DNA of 64,000 nt from positions 76,505-140,504 of the forward strand of contig CAWJTR010000039.1 in NCBI GenBank assembly GCA_963845735.1, written 5' to 3'. The notes beneath the pieces were generated by a model that did no database searches, was not told where the DNA came from, and saw only the letters and a list, made by a program, of their open reading frames with translations. Within the stretch, counting starts at the first letter, position 1. Each line of letters starts with the position of its first letter. The translations under genes and the position numbers were made by a program. Source of the DNA: AP-15 sp963845735. Its GTDB lineage: Bacteria; Pseudomonadota; Alphaproteobacteria; ATCC43930; CGMCC-115725. Below, piece after piece: positions 1 to 9,939 of the stretch.

Positions 1-1122
1 GGCCGGCCGAGCAACCGTAAGACGGCTGAGCCGCTCCGCGCGGCGGTGCTGCGGATCGTGCGCCAGAACTATGCCGATTTCGGCCCGACCTTGGCCGCCG
101 ACAAGCTCGCCGCCGAGCACGGTTTTGCGGCCTCTAGCGAGACCTTGCGCGAAGTGGATGATCGCTGACGGGCTGTGGCGCGATGGTAAGCAGCGCAAAC
201 GCATCCACCAGCCGCGGCCGCGGCGCGAGTGCGTCGGCGAACTGGTGCAAGTCGACGGCAGCGAGCATTGGTGGTTCGAGGACCGCGGGCCGCAATGCAC
301 CCTGCTGGTGTTTGTCGACGACGCGACCAGCCGGCTGATGCACCTGCAATTTGTCGAGAGCGAGAGTTCGAGCCCTTCGCCTATTTTGACGCGGCCCGCG
401 CCTATCTGGAGGCCTGGGGCAAGCCGGTCGCGTTCTACAGCGACAAGCATGGGGTGTTTCGGGTCAACCATCCGGGCGCGGTTGGCGGCGACGGGATGAC
501 CCAGTTTGGCCGGGCTTTGCACGCACTCAACATCGACATCATCTGCGCCAATTCGAGCCCGGCCAAGGGCCGGGTCGAGCGCGCCAACAAGACCTTGCAG
601 GATCGCCTGGTCAAGGAATTGCGGCTGGCGGGTGCGGCCACCCTGGCGGACGGCAACGCCCTGCTCCCGGCGTTCATCGCCGACTACAACGCGCGCTTTG
701 CCAAAGCGCCGGCCAACAACAAGGATCTGCACCGGCCGCTGCGCGCCGGCGACGATCTCGACGACGCCTTTGCCTGGAAGGAAGAACGCACCCTGTCACA
801 GGCGCTGACCCTGCAATACGACAAGGTCATGTTCATCCTGGAGCCAAGCGAGCAAGCCAAGGCGGCGATCGGCAAGCGGGTCACCGTCGTCGATTATCCC
901 GACGGCCGGCTGGCGATCCGCTATCGCGGCGTCGAACTGGCGTATCGGACCTTTGACAAAATTCGCCAGGTCTCGCAGGCCGCGATCGTCGAGAACAAAC
1001 AGCTCGGCGCCGCGCTCGCCTTTATCCGCGAGCAGCAGCTCCGCCGCGGGCCGGAGCGGCGCAGCACGAAAGCGCCACGCCGGCGCGACCAGCGCGACGC
1101 GCGTCTCTTTAAAGTCGGTTGA
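1..1122 (+). pseudogene. ISNCY/IS1202-like transposase, cut by window edge, two frameshifts
   Basis: DDE integrase-core transposase of an ISNCY-type element. The protein is followed in frame 1 from base 1 (GRPSNRKTAEPLRA) to about 155, in frame 2 from about 155 (MIADGLWRDGKQRKR) to about 362, then in frame 1 again to the stop at 1122. The catalytic residues remain visible: D in VQVDGSEHWWFED, D in FYSDKHGVFRVN and E in GRVERANKTLQDRL. The N-terminal helix-turn-helix part lies outside the window. Two frame changes mean no full-length product. The matching element end is at 1262-1304. Confidence 0.85.
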
Positions 1123-1261
1123 GCCTCCTACAAGCCGAGCGGGCCGAGCCCGCTCGGTAAAAACAAGGCGGAGCGGTTTCGAGCGCCCGTACCGCGGACG
1201 GCGGGCGGGCGCTGCGCTGCGCCGGGGCTCCGCGCCCGTCCACCGCCCGCCCCAACCATAG

Positions 1262-1304
1262 TGACATTTCTAAATTGGGGAAAACGCTGACATCTCTATT
1301 TGGG
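1262..1304. repeat. Direct repeats at the right end of the ISNCY-like element
   Basis: Two near-identical copies, TGACATTTCTAAATTGGG (1262-1279) and TGACATCTCTATTTGGG (1288-1304), lie 140 bases after the transposase stop. Short direct repeats of this kind are typical near ISNCY-type ends. The IS1595 reading frame on the other strand breaks off immediately to the right, so this is probably the element boundary. Confidence 0.5.
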
Positions 1305-1760
1305 CTGGACAGATACGATTCGCCGACGTGGTGATAGATGCCAACGATGCCTCGCTTGAAGATCGAGAAGAAGTTCTCGACCGTGTTGGTATGCCAAAAC
1401 GCGGCGCGGACATATTCCTCGGCGCTGTAATTGACGCTGCCGTGCCCCGCGAACTCGCGCCCGATTGCCGGATAAACCGTGGCATTGTCAGTCATCACAT
1501 GCTCGCCCGGTTGACGTGGGTAACGATGATCGGCCGCAGGGTCGTCGCAGTCACGTTGGCGACCAATCACGCAGCAGCTCAAGCAGCTGCGGCGACAACA
1601 TGGCGTGGCGGTCCCCCGCTTTCGCGAGGGCAGGCTCTTGCGGCCTTTACCCTGCTCGACCCGCAGCAGCATGCGCTCGGAGTCGATGTCGCCGACCTTG
1701 CCCTTGGCACCCAGAATTTCGCGATCGTCCGCGCCCTGCCGATTGTGTTCTCTAATGGGT
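1305..1760 (-). pseudogene. IS1595-family transposase remnant
   Basis: C-terminal half of an IS1595-type DDE transposase on the minus strand. Recognisable parts are MLLRVEQGKGRKSLPS, VMTDNATVYPAIGREFAGHG, VNYSAEEYVRAAFWHTNTVE and NFFSIFKRGIVGIYHHVGE, which match the intact copy at 16230-17174 motif for motif. Homology stops at about 1305, where the ISNCY-type end begins, so the last 40 or so residues are lost. The zinc-ribbon and first catalytic Asp are missing at the other side. At least two frame changes occur, one at a palindromic insertion at 1610-1634. Confidence 0.8.
1610..1634. repeat. REP-like palindromic insertion in the IS1595 remnant
   Basis: CCCCCGC at 1613-1619 pairs with GCGAGGG at 1624-1630 over a four-base TTTC loop, flanked by a CCTGCC motif on the minus strand. 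The insertion interrupts the IS1595 reading frame. A closely similar hairpin with the same flank interrupts the recombinase remnant at 13755-13778. Confidence 0.5.
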
Positions 1761-1867
1761 CAAGGGCGACGGCTCGGTGATGAGCGATATCGACGCTGTC
1801 GGGTGTCTGTGTTCTCTGCGTGCTCATTGTGGCGCTTGATGGGGTCAGCTGGGTGCAGAGAGGCTCG

Positions 1868-1891
1868 GTTGAAATCGCAGTTGAAATCGCA
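1868..1891. repeat. 12-base tandem duplication
   Basis: GTTGAAATCGCA occurs twice head to tail in the spacer between the IS1595 remnant and the IS110 element. No function is evident. Confidence 0.5.
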
Positions 1892-2003
1892 GTCGGCTAG
1901 CCTTGCCGCATGCTACGGAATCGGCGCCGTCATCTGCTCCCTCCCTCGGGCGTCGCTCCGCTCGGGAGCTCGGTTCGACCTCCTGTCCGGTTGATGCTGC
2001 CGG

Positions 2004-3017
2004 TTACGCCGGTTTGAACTCGGTGCCGTGGCGCAACATGGCGTGCATGATGATGGCCAGACGACGGGCGAGCGCGATCCGCGCCTTGCGCATCGTCGAT
2101 CGTTTGGCGATCGCCAATGCCCAGTCCTTTAGCTTCAGCGGTCCCTTGTAGCGCGTCAGCATGACGTTTGCGGCCTCGTACAAGAGGGTGCGCACCCGAC
2201 GATCGCCGCACTTCGAGATGCTGCCGGTGTAATCGACCTCGCCCGACTGATAGCGCCGCGGCGCCAAGCCGAAATAGGCGCCAATCTCGCGAGACCGTCG
2301 GAAGCGCTCAGGATCGTCAATAGCCGCTGTGAAGGCGAGAGCGGTAAGTTGGCCGACACCGGGAATGCTCATCAGCCGTCGGCACGCTTCGGATGCCCTG
2401 ACCATCCGCCTGATGTCGGCGTCAATCGCCACGATGGCGGCGAGCACGGCGGTGCGCGCCGCAACCAGACCCTGCATCGCGGCGGACAGGCCGGCGATCC
2501 CCTCGCTCGCCCGCAGCGCCTGCTTGACGAAGACGGGACTGAGGGCACGGGGCAGTCGGACCCCAAAGATCACGGCGAGGCCGCGGATCTGGTTCTCCAA
2601 CGTGACCCGCTGGCCGACCAGCTTCTTACGGGCGATGATCAGCGATCGTACCGCGTGGGCCGGCAGCGACTTCACATGAACCGGCTTGAAGAAACCAGTG
2701 CGGGCGAGATGCGCCAGGCCGCGGGCATCGTTGCGGTCGGTCTTGCGCGTCGCTAACGACTTCAGTGCCTGATAGGTCTGCCGGCTCTCGATGCAGATAA
2801 TGGGTAATCCAAGCCGTCCCAGGCCATGGTAGAGCATCGGCGCTATGCGGCCGGTCTCGAGCACAATGCGCCTGCAAGCCGGGGCTTGCGCGAGAGCCGC
2901 CGCGATACCGGCAGCCGTCGACGGCGCCTTCATCTCATGGATGACGGCGCCGTCTCGGTTCATGACACACACGTGCGTCTGCGCCATCGAGACGTCCAGT
3001 CCGGCAAAATACTCCAT
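2004..3017 (-). CDS. IS110-family transposase
   Basis: Full-length 337-residue DEDD transposase of the IS110 family, whose members recombine DNA using an element-encoded bridge RNA. The N-terminal RuvC-like domain shows MEYFAGLDVS (first Asp), IVLETG (Glu) and KTDRNDARGL. The C-terminal Transposase_20 domain shows LMSIPGVGQLTALAF, then IGAYFGLAPRRYQSG and the conserved Ser in YTGSISKCGD. The tail MLRHGTEFKPA is typical of the family. A GGAAGAGGAG ribosome site lies just before the ATG. It appears intact and could be active. Its upstream spacer at 3018-3215 is where this family encodes its RNA. Confidence 0.93.
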   Translation of the reverse strand: MEYFAGLDVSMAQTHVCVMNRDGAVIHEMKAPSTAAGIAAALAQAPACRRIVLETGRIAPMLYHGLGRLGLPIICIESRQTYQALKSLATRKTDRNDARGLAHLARTGFFKPVHVKSLPAHAVRSLIIARKKLVGQRVTLENQIRGLAVIFGVRLPRALSPVFVKQALRASEGIAGLSAAMQGLVAARTAVLAAIVAIDADIRRMVRASEACRRLMSIPGVGQLTALAFTAAIDDPERFRRSREIGAYFGLAPRRYQSGEVDYTGSISKCGDRRVRTLLYEAANVMLTRYKGPLKLKDWALAIAKRSTMRKARIALARRLAIIMHAMLRHGTEFKPA

Positions 3018-3412
3018 CTGCGGTCTCCTCTTCCGATGATCCAGCCGATCCTATCGGCCTCCAGGGAAGAGCTGCCGCCCATTACCCAATGTTGAAAAAC
3101 GGCGTGGCCAGCAAGCGGCGATGCCAAGGCGTAATTAATGGGCCCGAGGTTTGCCAACGCAAGAGCTCAGACTGGTTTGTGTCGAACTAGGCCCGCTCGA
3201 TAGCCGCTCCCGACACTCAGCCTTGCCGGCGGGAACCGCTCTCTTGATGTGTCTTATTTCGGTCATTTCCCAAGCGTCGGGCTAGCAAACGCAGCCTGAC
3301 GAAAAGCGGACAGCGGTTGCGGGGGCGAGGGCCAGGACTTTTGCTATCCCGGTAACTATCTTTCTGGTCGAAAAAGGACGCCGCGATACGGTCCACCCGT
3401 GAGGCGGTAAGA
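3018..3412. other. Gene-free spacer between IS110 and MFS gene
   Basis: No protein-coding frame is convincing here. The left half adjoins the 5' side of the IS110 transposase and could contain the element end and its bridge RNA, judged from position only. The right half is leader for the MFS gene at 3413. Confidence 0.4.
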
Positions 3413-4645
3413 GTGAGTCCGGTTAGCTCAGTTTCGATTGCGCCTTCCACGGCAACCGTTGCCGCCATATGTGCGGCCGAAATCCTTGGTCTGGCCGGAT
3501 ATTCGATTGTTCCGGCGCTCCTGCCGCAGTTCATCGAGGCGTGGTCGCTGACCAACACGCAAGCCGGATGGCTCGCTGGAATCGTCTCGGCTGGCTACAT
3601 GCTCGCCGTCATTCCTCTTGTCAGCCTGACCGATCGCCGGCCCGCTCGGCACATCTATCTCGCCGCGAGCATGCTCGGCGCGCTGTCCTGTTTCGGCATG
3701 GCGCTGTGCGACAGTCTGCTTCCGGCCCTTGGATTTCGGGCCGCGGCCGGCATCGCCATGGCCGGCATGTATATGCCGGGGCTGCGGGCACTCACGCATG
3801 GCGTCGAGGGGACCATACGCGCCCGCATTGCGGCTTGGTACACCAGCTCGTTCACCATCGGGGCGTCGTTGTCGTTCCTGTTCGGCCGCGTCGGAACGTT
3901 GCTGGGTTGGCGCAGCGCGTTTGTTGTCGCCGGCTTGCTCGGTGCCGCCAGCGTCTTGATTGCCTGGGCGGCGTTGCCCCGCGCGGATTCCGTAAGTGAG
4001 GCAAATCCGCAGCCCTTGCTCGACTTGGGTCCGGTGTTTGCCAACCGGGACGCTCTCGTCCTGATCGTGGGCTATGCCGCAGCAATCTGGGGTTGTGTCG
4101 GATTGCGGCAGTGGATCATCGTCTTTCTGACCTTCCGCGCGGGCGATCAGGCTGCTCTCCCGGAGCAAGCCTGGATTATCCTGGTCGTCGGCGCGCTGAT
4201 CAGTTTTCTCGGCGTCCCCGCCGGCCTTATCGGCAACGAGCTCTCGATCCGCTACGGGCTGCGCAACATCGCCACCCTTGTCTTCCTGCTATCGGCGATC
4301 GCGGGCGGTTTATTCGGCTTCGCAGCGATGCTCCCTTACATCGCCGTGCTGGGGCTCTCCGTCATTGTCGGCTTCATCGTCCAGGGGAACTTTTCCAATC
4401 TCACTTCGGGCGTGCTCGGCGTCGCCGCCCCGCGGTATCGAGGAGCAACAATCGGGCTTTATTCGTGCATCGGCTTTGGCGCCGGGTTTCTGGGAACCCT
4501 GCTGTTCGGTGTCACGCTCGACCAATTCGGCGGGACTGCGCACCTCACCGCCTGGATCTGGAGCTTCGGTACATGCGGACTCGCTTGCCTGATCGGCAGC
4601 GCCGCTACGATGCTCCTGTCACGAGACCTCTGGCGAAAATGGTAA
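3413..4645 (+). CDS. MFS transporter, intact
   Basis: A 410-residue polytopic inner-membrane protein with about twelve hydrophobic helices, consistent with a major facilitator secondary transporter. The MFS signature loop after helix 2 is seen as LVSLTDRRPARHIY. Two halves of six helices are separated by a polar stretch around residues 190-205. The substrate cannot be told from sequence. The GTG start at 3413 is preceded by GAGGCGGTAAGA. It stands alone, with an IS3 fragment downstream. Together with 23929-25113 it is one of only two intact MFS genes here. Confidence 0.85.
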   Translation: MSPVSSVSIAPSTATVAAICAAEILGLAGYSIVPALLPQFIEAWSLTNTQAGWLAGIVSAGYMLAVIPLVSLTDRRPARHIYLAASMLGALSCFGMALCDSLLPALGFRAAAGIAMAGMYMPGLRALTHGVEGTIRARIAAWYTSSFTIGASLSFLFGRVGTLLGWRSAFVVAGLLGAASVLIAWAALPRADSVSEANPQPLLDLGPVFANRDALVLIVGYAAAIWGCVGLRQWIIVFLTFRAGDQAALPEQAWIILVVGALISFLGVPAGLIGNELSIRYGLRNIATLVFLLSAIAGGLFGFAAMLPYIAVLGLSVIVGFIVQGNFSNLTSGVLGVAAPRYRGATIGLYSCIGFGAGFLGTLLFGVTLDQFGGTAHLTAWIWSFGTCGLACLIGSAATMLLSRDLWRKW

Positions 4646-4708
4646 CCTAAGAGCCTTCACTGGCCGAAGGCGTCGGGTACGGCGGTCGAGGCCGAGCCAC
4701 CCTGAGGT

Positions 4709-4840
4709 TCAGCCCCCCTCGCGATAAAGCTGATAGTCCCGCTTATGATTGACCATCCACCCCTCCCGACGCAGCAGGATGTAGATCCGGAAATAGCCGT
4801 AGCGCACGCGTGCCTACGCCAGATCGCGGATGCGCAGCCC
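4709..4840 (-). pseudogene. IS3-family transposase (orfB) fragment
   Basis: Read on the minus strand, this stretch gives LRIRDLA, a stop, then ARVRYGYFRIYILLRREGW and MVNHKRDYQLYREGG. That is the characteristic segment of IS3 orfB proteins before the integrase core (normally RYGYRRIHVLLRREGW, VNHKRVYRLYREE). Only about 43 codons survive and one is a stop. The fragment ends about 30 bases before the start of the aminotransferase gene, so it has replaced much of that gene's upstream region. Confidence 0.75.
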
Positions 4841-4869
4841 CAGGGGCGCGCGCCACAGTGGAGAGACGC

Positions 4870-6033
4870 ATGACAACGACCGGAGAAACCGACTTCGATA
4901 TCGCCAGGTTGCGGGCGCGGCGCACCAACAAGTGGCACAAGTTTCCGCCCGACGTGCTACCGGCGTGGGTCGCGGACATGGATTTCGGCGTCGCGCCTTC
5001 GATCACCGCCGCGCTGGCGCGCCTGACGCGAGACCAGGAATACGGCTATGCCGCGCGCGAGGGCGTGCTGGCCGCGGCCTTCGTCCGCCGCATGGAGCGG
5101 CGCTTCGGCTGGCACACCGATCCCGCCGACACGATCGCGGTCGGCGATCTGGTGCAGGCCAGCTTCTCCTCGGTCATGGCGTTCAGCGAACCGGGCGACG
5201 CGATCCTGTTGCAGCTTCCCTCCTACCCGCCCTTCATGCGCGCCATCGAGGATACGGGCCGCCGCCTGATCGCCAACCCGATGCGCGATGACGGCACGCG
5301 GTGGGTGCTAGACTTGGGCGCCTGTGAGGCAGCCCATGATCCGCGCCTGCGCATGCTGATATTCTGCCATCCGCAGAACCCCACCGGGCGCGCCTTCAGC
5401 CGGCCGGAACTGGAGGAGGTGGCGAACTTCGCGATCCGGCATGATCTGGTGGTGGTGTCCGACGAGATTCACGCGGACATCGTTTATCCTGGCAACACGC
5501 ATACTCCGCTCGCGTCGCTGTATCCGGAGATCGCGGCGCGCACCATCACCATCACCTCGGCGACCAAGAGTTTCAACATCCCGGCTCTGCGCTGCGCCGT
5601 CATGCATTTTGGCGCGCCCGCGCTCAAGGAGCGGTTTGAGAAGCGCATCCCGTCGCGGTTGCTTGGCTCGCCGGGGGTGACCGGAGTCGATGCCACGGTC
5701 GCGGCGTGGGATGACGGGCAGCCGTGGCTGGACGAGATTCTCGCGCAGTTGCGGGCGAATCGCGATTGGCTGGCGGCGACGCTCGCCGCCGAGCTTCCAG
5801 GCGTAACCATGCGGGTGCCGGAGGCGACGTATCTGGCCTGGCTCGATTGCCGGGCGCTGGAATTGCCGTGCCCGGCCGGGCAGTTCTTTCTGGAGCAGGC
5901 CAGGGTTGGGCTGAATTTTGGCGAGACGTTTGGTGGGGATTACGCGGGGTTCGCGCGGCTGAATTTCGCGACACCGGCGGCGATACTGAGGGAGATTGTT
6001 ACGCGGATGGAGGCGGCGGTGAGGCAACGATAA
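4870..6033 (+). CDS. MalY/PatB-type PLP aminotransferase (C-S lyase)
   Basis: Fold-type I PLP enzyme of the MalY/PatB group, which usually cleaves C-S bonds (cystathionine beta-lyase activity). The family opening WHKFPPDVLPAWVADMDF is followed by HPQNPTGRAFS, VVVSDEIHADIVY with the PLP-ring Asp, TSATKSFNIPALR with the Schiff-base Lys, and the C-terminal Arg in FARLNFATP. At 387 residues it is close to the usual length. ATG 4870 is preferred over the upstream in-frame ATG 4810 because GGAGAG lies just before it and the upstream part falls in the IS3 remnant. Confidence 0.9.
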   Translation: MTTTGETDFDIARLRARRTNKWHKFPPDVLPAWVADMDFGVAPSITAALARLTRDQEYGYAAREGVLAAAFVRRMERRFGWHTDPADTIAVGDLVQASFSSVMAFSEPGDAILLQLPSYPPFMRAIEDTGRRLIANPMRDDGTRWVLDLGACEAAHDPRLRMLIFCHPQNPTGRAFSRPELEEVANFAIRHDLVVVSDEIHADIVYPGNTHTPLASLYPEIAARTITITSATKSFNIPALRCAVMHFGAPALKERFEKRIPSRLLGSPGVTGVDATVAAWDDGQPWLDEILAQLRANRDWLAATLAAELPGVTMRVPEATYLAWLDCRALELPCPAGQFFLEQARVGLNFGETFGGDYAGFARLNFATPAAILREIVTRMEAAVRQR

Positions 6034-6298
6034 ATTCTGGAGAGGTTGACCGCGGTTAATGGCCGTTATCGGCGGGCCGGCCGATGCAACTGCAGGGCAA
6101 CTATGCCGGCAGTTGCCCCACTTCAGCCACTGGCTGACGCGGGCCGAGTCGTCTCAATTGGGTGAAATCTAGGCATTCCCTGCGGCTGCGCAACGCCCGG
6201 TCACGTCGCGCTCGCCGACTCCGGTACGCCTCGATAGGTTCGACGAACGACTTGGCGTGGGCGATTCTGACGATTGCTTCTCGAGGGCTTTGCTAGCC

Positions 6299-7625
6299 AT
6301 GAGCTCAGAGGACGACGCAAAGACCTCGGACCTTGCAGCTGCGCCCTCGGTGTTGCCGGCCGGCGTGCGCACGAGGATCGTGATCTATTTGGGCGTTCTG
6401 CTCGTGCTGCTGGGTTTTGGGTCTCCCGGCGGCGGCCTGATCGGGCTGCCGATCAGCTTCGTGCTGAAGAACAAGCTTCACTTGGAGGCGCACGAAATGG
6501 CGATCTTCGGCCTGATCGCCGGGGCGCCGAGCTATGTGTCCTTCCTCTTCGGATTTGCCCGCGACACCTGGAATCCGTTCGGCATGCGGGACCGCGGCTT
6601 CATGGTGCTGTTCGGCGCCCTGTCCGCGGCCGTATACGTGCTGTTCGCCTTCACGCCCGTGACCTATCAATCGCTTCTGGTCGGCCTCCCTGCTGCTGGG
6701 AACGTCCTTCCTGTTCGTCGCGAGCGCGCAGAACGGGCTGACCTCGGCCCTCGGCCAGCAGCACGTCATGTCCGGACAGGTCAGCGCGGCGTGGAACATC
6801 TTCGGCTCGCTTCCGGGGATCGTGGCCTTGCTTTTGGGCGGTTCCCTCAGCGACCTGATGGAACGCCAAAACGCCACGCGCGCGACGCATCTGCTGTTTC
6901 TCCTCGGGGCCGCGATCATGGCGCTGGTGGCGCTCTACGGCTTGTGGAGGCCCGCCAGCGTTTTCGACAATCTGCAAGTAGAGCGCCCGTGCCAAGCCGA
7001 CCCAGTCGACGACATCAAGCGGCTGGTCAGGCACTGGCCGATCTACCCCGCCCTGCTGATCTCATTTTTGTGGAACTTCGCACCGGGGGCGGGTACGCCG
7101 CTGCAGTATTATCTGCAGGACACTCTGCACGCGCAGGACGCCCAGTGGGGCCAGTGGAATGCAATCTTCTCTGCATCCTTCATTCCCACCTTCCTCGTCT
7201 TCGCCGTTCTGTGTCGGAAGCTCCCGCTCAGGCCCCTGCTGTTCTGGGGCACGGTGGTCGCGATTCCGCAGTTTGTCCCGCTGCTGTTCATCCATTCCGT
7301 GACGGGCGCCCTGATCGCGGCGGCGCCGATCGGTCTGATGGGCGGCGTCGCCACGGCCGCCTACCTGGACCTGACGATCCGCTCCTGCCCGAGAGGCCTG
7401 CAGGGCAGCTTGCTGATGATGTCCGGCGCGCTTATTTCGATTGTTTCGGGCCTGGGCAACGTGCTGGGCACGAACCTCTACGATCAGTTCGGCGGCTTCA
7501 CCGTGTGCGTGATCGCGATCACGGTGGTCTATGCCCTGATTCTCCCGGTCCTGCTGCTGGTGCCGAGACGGCTGATCGACACCGCAGATGGGCAAATCCC
7601 CGAGCTCGCCTTCACAACCGACTAG
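6299..7625 (+). pseudogene. MFS transporter broken by one frameshift
   Basis: The frame from ATG 6299 encodes MSSEDDAKTSDLAAAPSV, the first helices and LFGFARDTWNPFGMRDRG, then changes near 6674. The remaining protein continues one frame over, starting FWSASLLLGTSFLFVASAQ and passing MSGQVSAAWNIFGSLPG to the stop at 7625. Joined, the product would be about 440 residues with about twelve helices, resembling a PUCC/BT1-like or general MFS carrier. GAGGG at 6283-6287 supports the start. A single indel separates it from a complete gene, so a sequencing error is possible. Confidence 0.75.
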
Positions 7626-7827
7626 GGCGCGGCGGCGAGGTCGGCCGAGCATGGAACCGGTGCAACGCTACCCGTGCTCGGTTGCGCTATCTTCTGTTAA
7701 AGTATCGTCAGGTCTCGAAGGGATGGTATCGATCGAGACGCGTGCGGCCGACACCACAATGCGACGGCTCGTCGCCTGACGCATGCTGGGATAAACCGTA
7801 ATTCTTAAAATTACTATAGAGTAGATT

Positions 7828-9939
7828 GTGACTCTCGGAAGATACTCCAGTCAGTTTGGCAGGTATCCGGGCATGGATGAGCACAAGCCATCGAACCACT
7901 CAAGCACATTCCTCTCCATCGTACCAGCCTCACCCACCGCAAAGCGATGTGCTCTTGCCACCGTCATCGCGTCATTTGCTACGTTTTGCCTGCTTATCCC
8001 ATTTGCCCGTGTTCCTTTCCCTCGTATCGAGCCCTTTATTCCGGTCTTTGATTCTATCATAGCGCTTAACAATTTGGTGACGGCAGGTCTTCTGGTTGTT
8101 GGATTTAGCAGATCACGACTTCGCACCGTTCTCCTTCTTGCGGCTGGATACCTATTCACCGCTCTCATGGCGGTCGCGCACATGCTGACCTCCCGAAGTC
8201 TGCTTTCGAGCAGCGATTTAGTTGGCGCGAGCGTTCAGTCCGGCCCCTGGCTAGATATCCTCCGCAATGCCGGTTTCCCCCTTTTCGTAATCTGCTACGC
8301 CCTGCTGAAGCGCTACCACAACACGGGCGGCGGGCGATCGCGCGCCGACCCGCGTATTTGCATCCCTTCGGTTACCGCCAGCGTTATCGCAGGCGTGTGC
8401 TTGCTGTTTCTCCTTACCACCGCAGGTTATTCGCTGTTGCCCCGGATGGTAAATGGCGATGGTTATACACCCGCTATGATGGTCGTAAACGTAGCAGGTT
8501 TGGTATTCAGCATCATTGCTCTGATTGCTCTGGGGTCACGGTTTCCGTATTCCATACTCGATCTGTGGCTGCTCGTTGTCCTCTGCGCTTGGATACCCGA
8601 TGTGGCACTGAGCACTGTTATCAGTGCGGGACGTTTCGATTTAGGTTTTGCTACCGGCCATCTCTACGGTGTCTTAGCTGCGAGCATCGTGCCCGTGGTT
8701 CTACTTGTCGAGGCCGGGCGCCTTACTGGCCGACTTGACGAGGCTATCGCAGTCGCTGAGGAGCGCAACGCCCAGCTCGCGGCCTCACGCGAAGAACTTG
8801 CCCAAGGCCGGCGCCTAGAGGCTATCGGTCAGCTGACCGGTGGAATCGCGCATGATTTCAACAATCTTCTAACTGTTATCATCGGCAATCTCGAACTCAT
8901 CCCGCGCGCTCATAAGGATGCCGAAAAAATCGAGGCGCTTGCGCAAGCCGCGATGAAAGCGGCGCAGCGAGGCGAGCACCTCGTTAGGCAGCTTCTCACC
9001 TATGCGCGGAAGCAGATCAACCGTCCACAGATCGTCAACCTCAACCAGCTGATCGCCAGTATCGAAAACCTGATGCATCGGGTCATCGGCGAGCAGATCG
9101 AGATGGTCACGACGCTCAGCCCGGCCCTCGCACCAGTTCAGGTCGATCCGGCGCAATTCGAGACGGCGCTTCTCAACCTAGCTATCAACTCCCGGGACGC
9201 GATGGCGGGTGGTGGACAGATGACGATCGAGACAGGGAACGTGATCGTCGAACAACACCATGCCACGAATGACCCCGAGGTCCAGCCCGGACACTATGTC
9301 GTGATCACAGTGAGCGATACCGGCACGGGGATGACGCCAGCCGTATTAGCACGAGCGTTTGACCCGTTCTTTACGACCAAGGAGGCCGGCAAGGGATCAG
9401 GACTTGGCCTAAGCCAGGTCTACGGTTTCGCTAAAACGGCCGGTGGCCACGTCAAAATCGATAGCGAGCTCGGTGTCGGAACGATAGTGAAACTGTACCT
9501 GCCGCAATCGGCTGATCGGGTCATCTCTTCGGCGCTCGAAGCCGAACCTGAGTCCTTGCAGGCGGCGAGCGGTCGCGGGACGATCCTCGTAGCCGAGGAC
9601 GATGAGGAAGTGCTCGCCGTCACCGCCGAAAGTCTGCGGGAGCTCGGATATCAGGTCGTGACTGCTGTCAGCGGCGCGCAGGCGTTGGAAATATTAACGG
9701 GCGACCAGCCAATCGACCTTTTGCTTTCGGATGTGATCATGCCTGGAGGCATTAACGGGGCGCAGCTAGCCGTCAGGGCGCGGCATGTCCGGCCGGAACT
9801 TAAGGTCCTGCTGACCTCGGGATACACCGCAGCCGCTCTCAATCGTGAGCATGGGCTACCCGACAATCTGGACATCGTGGGTAAGCCTTATCGGCGCGAA
9901 GAACTGGCAAAGAAACTTAGGCTTGTGATCGGCGCGTAG
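7828..9939 (+). CDS. Membrane hybrid histidine kinase with C-terminal receiver
   Basis: Two-component sensor. Residues about 40-290 contain roughly eight hydrophobic helices, similar to a MASE4-type membrane sensor domain. A coiled segment leads to the dimerisation box GGIAHDFNNLLTVI with the phospho-accepting His. The ATPase domain shows INSRDAM (N box), DTGTGM, FDPFFTTK and GKGSGLGLSQVYGF. The receiver at about 585-700 has AEDDEE, the acceptor Asp in LLSDVIMPG, TSGYT and the Lys in GKPYR. The GTG at 7828 is weakly supported; ATG 7873 is equally possible. No partner regulator lies beside it. The N-terminal third is less GC-rich than its neighbours. Confidence 0.88.
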   Translation: MTLGRYSSQFGRYPGMDEHKPSNHSSTFLSIVPASPTAKRCALATVIASFATFCLLIPFARVPFPRIEPFIPVFDSIIALNNLVTAGLLVVGFSRSRLRTVLLLAAGYLFTALMAVAHMLTSRSLLSSSDLVGASVQSGPWLDILRNAGFPLFVICYALLKRYHNTGGGRSRADPRICIPSVTASVIAGVCLLFLLTTAGYSLLPRMVNGDGYTPAMMVVNVAGLVFSIIALIALGSRFPYSILDLWLLVVLCAWIPDVALSTVISAGRFDLGFATGHLYGVLAASIVPVVLLVEAGRLTGRLDEAIAVAEERNAQLAASREELAQGRRLEAIGQLTGGIAHDFNNLLTVIIGNLELIPRAHKDAEKIEALAQAAMKAAQRGEHLVRQLLTYARKQINRPQIVNLNQLIASIENLMHRVIGEQIEMVTTLSPALAPVQVDPAQFETALLNLAINSRDAMAGGGQMTIETGNVIVEQHHATNDPEVQPGHYVVITVSDTGTGMTPAVLARAFDPFFTTKEAGKGSGLGLSQVYGFAKTAGGHVKIDSELGVGTIVKLYLPQSADRVISSALEAEPESLQAASGRGTILVAEDDEEVLAVTAESLRELGYQVVTAVSGAQALEILTGDQPIDLLLSDVIMPGGINGAQLAVRARHVRPELKVLLTSGYTAAALNREHGLPDNLDIVGKPYRREELAKKLRLVIGA

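Noticed and set aside
3428..4168. A 246-codon minus-strand open frame
   Set aside because: It is antisense to the MFS gene, is full of charged low-complexity stretches and has no family likeness.
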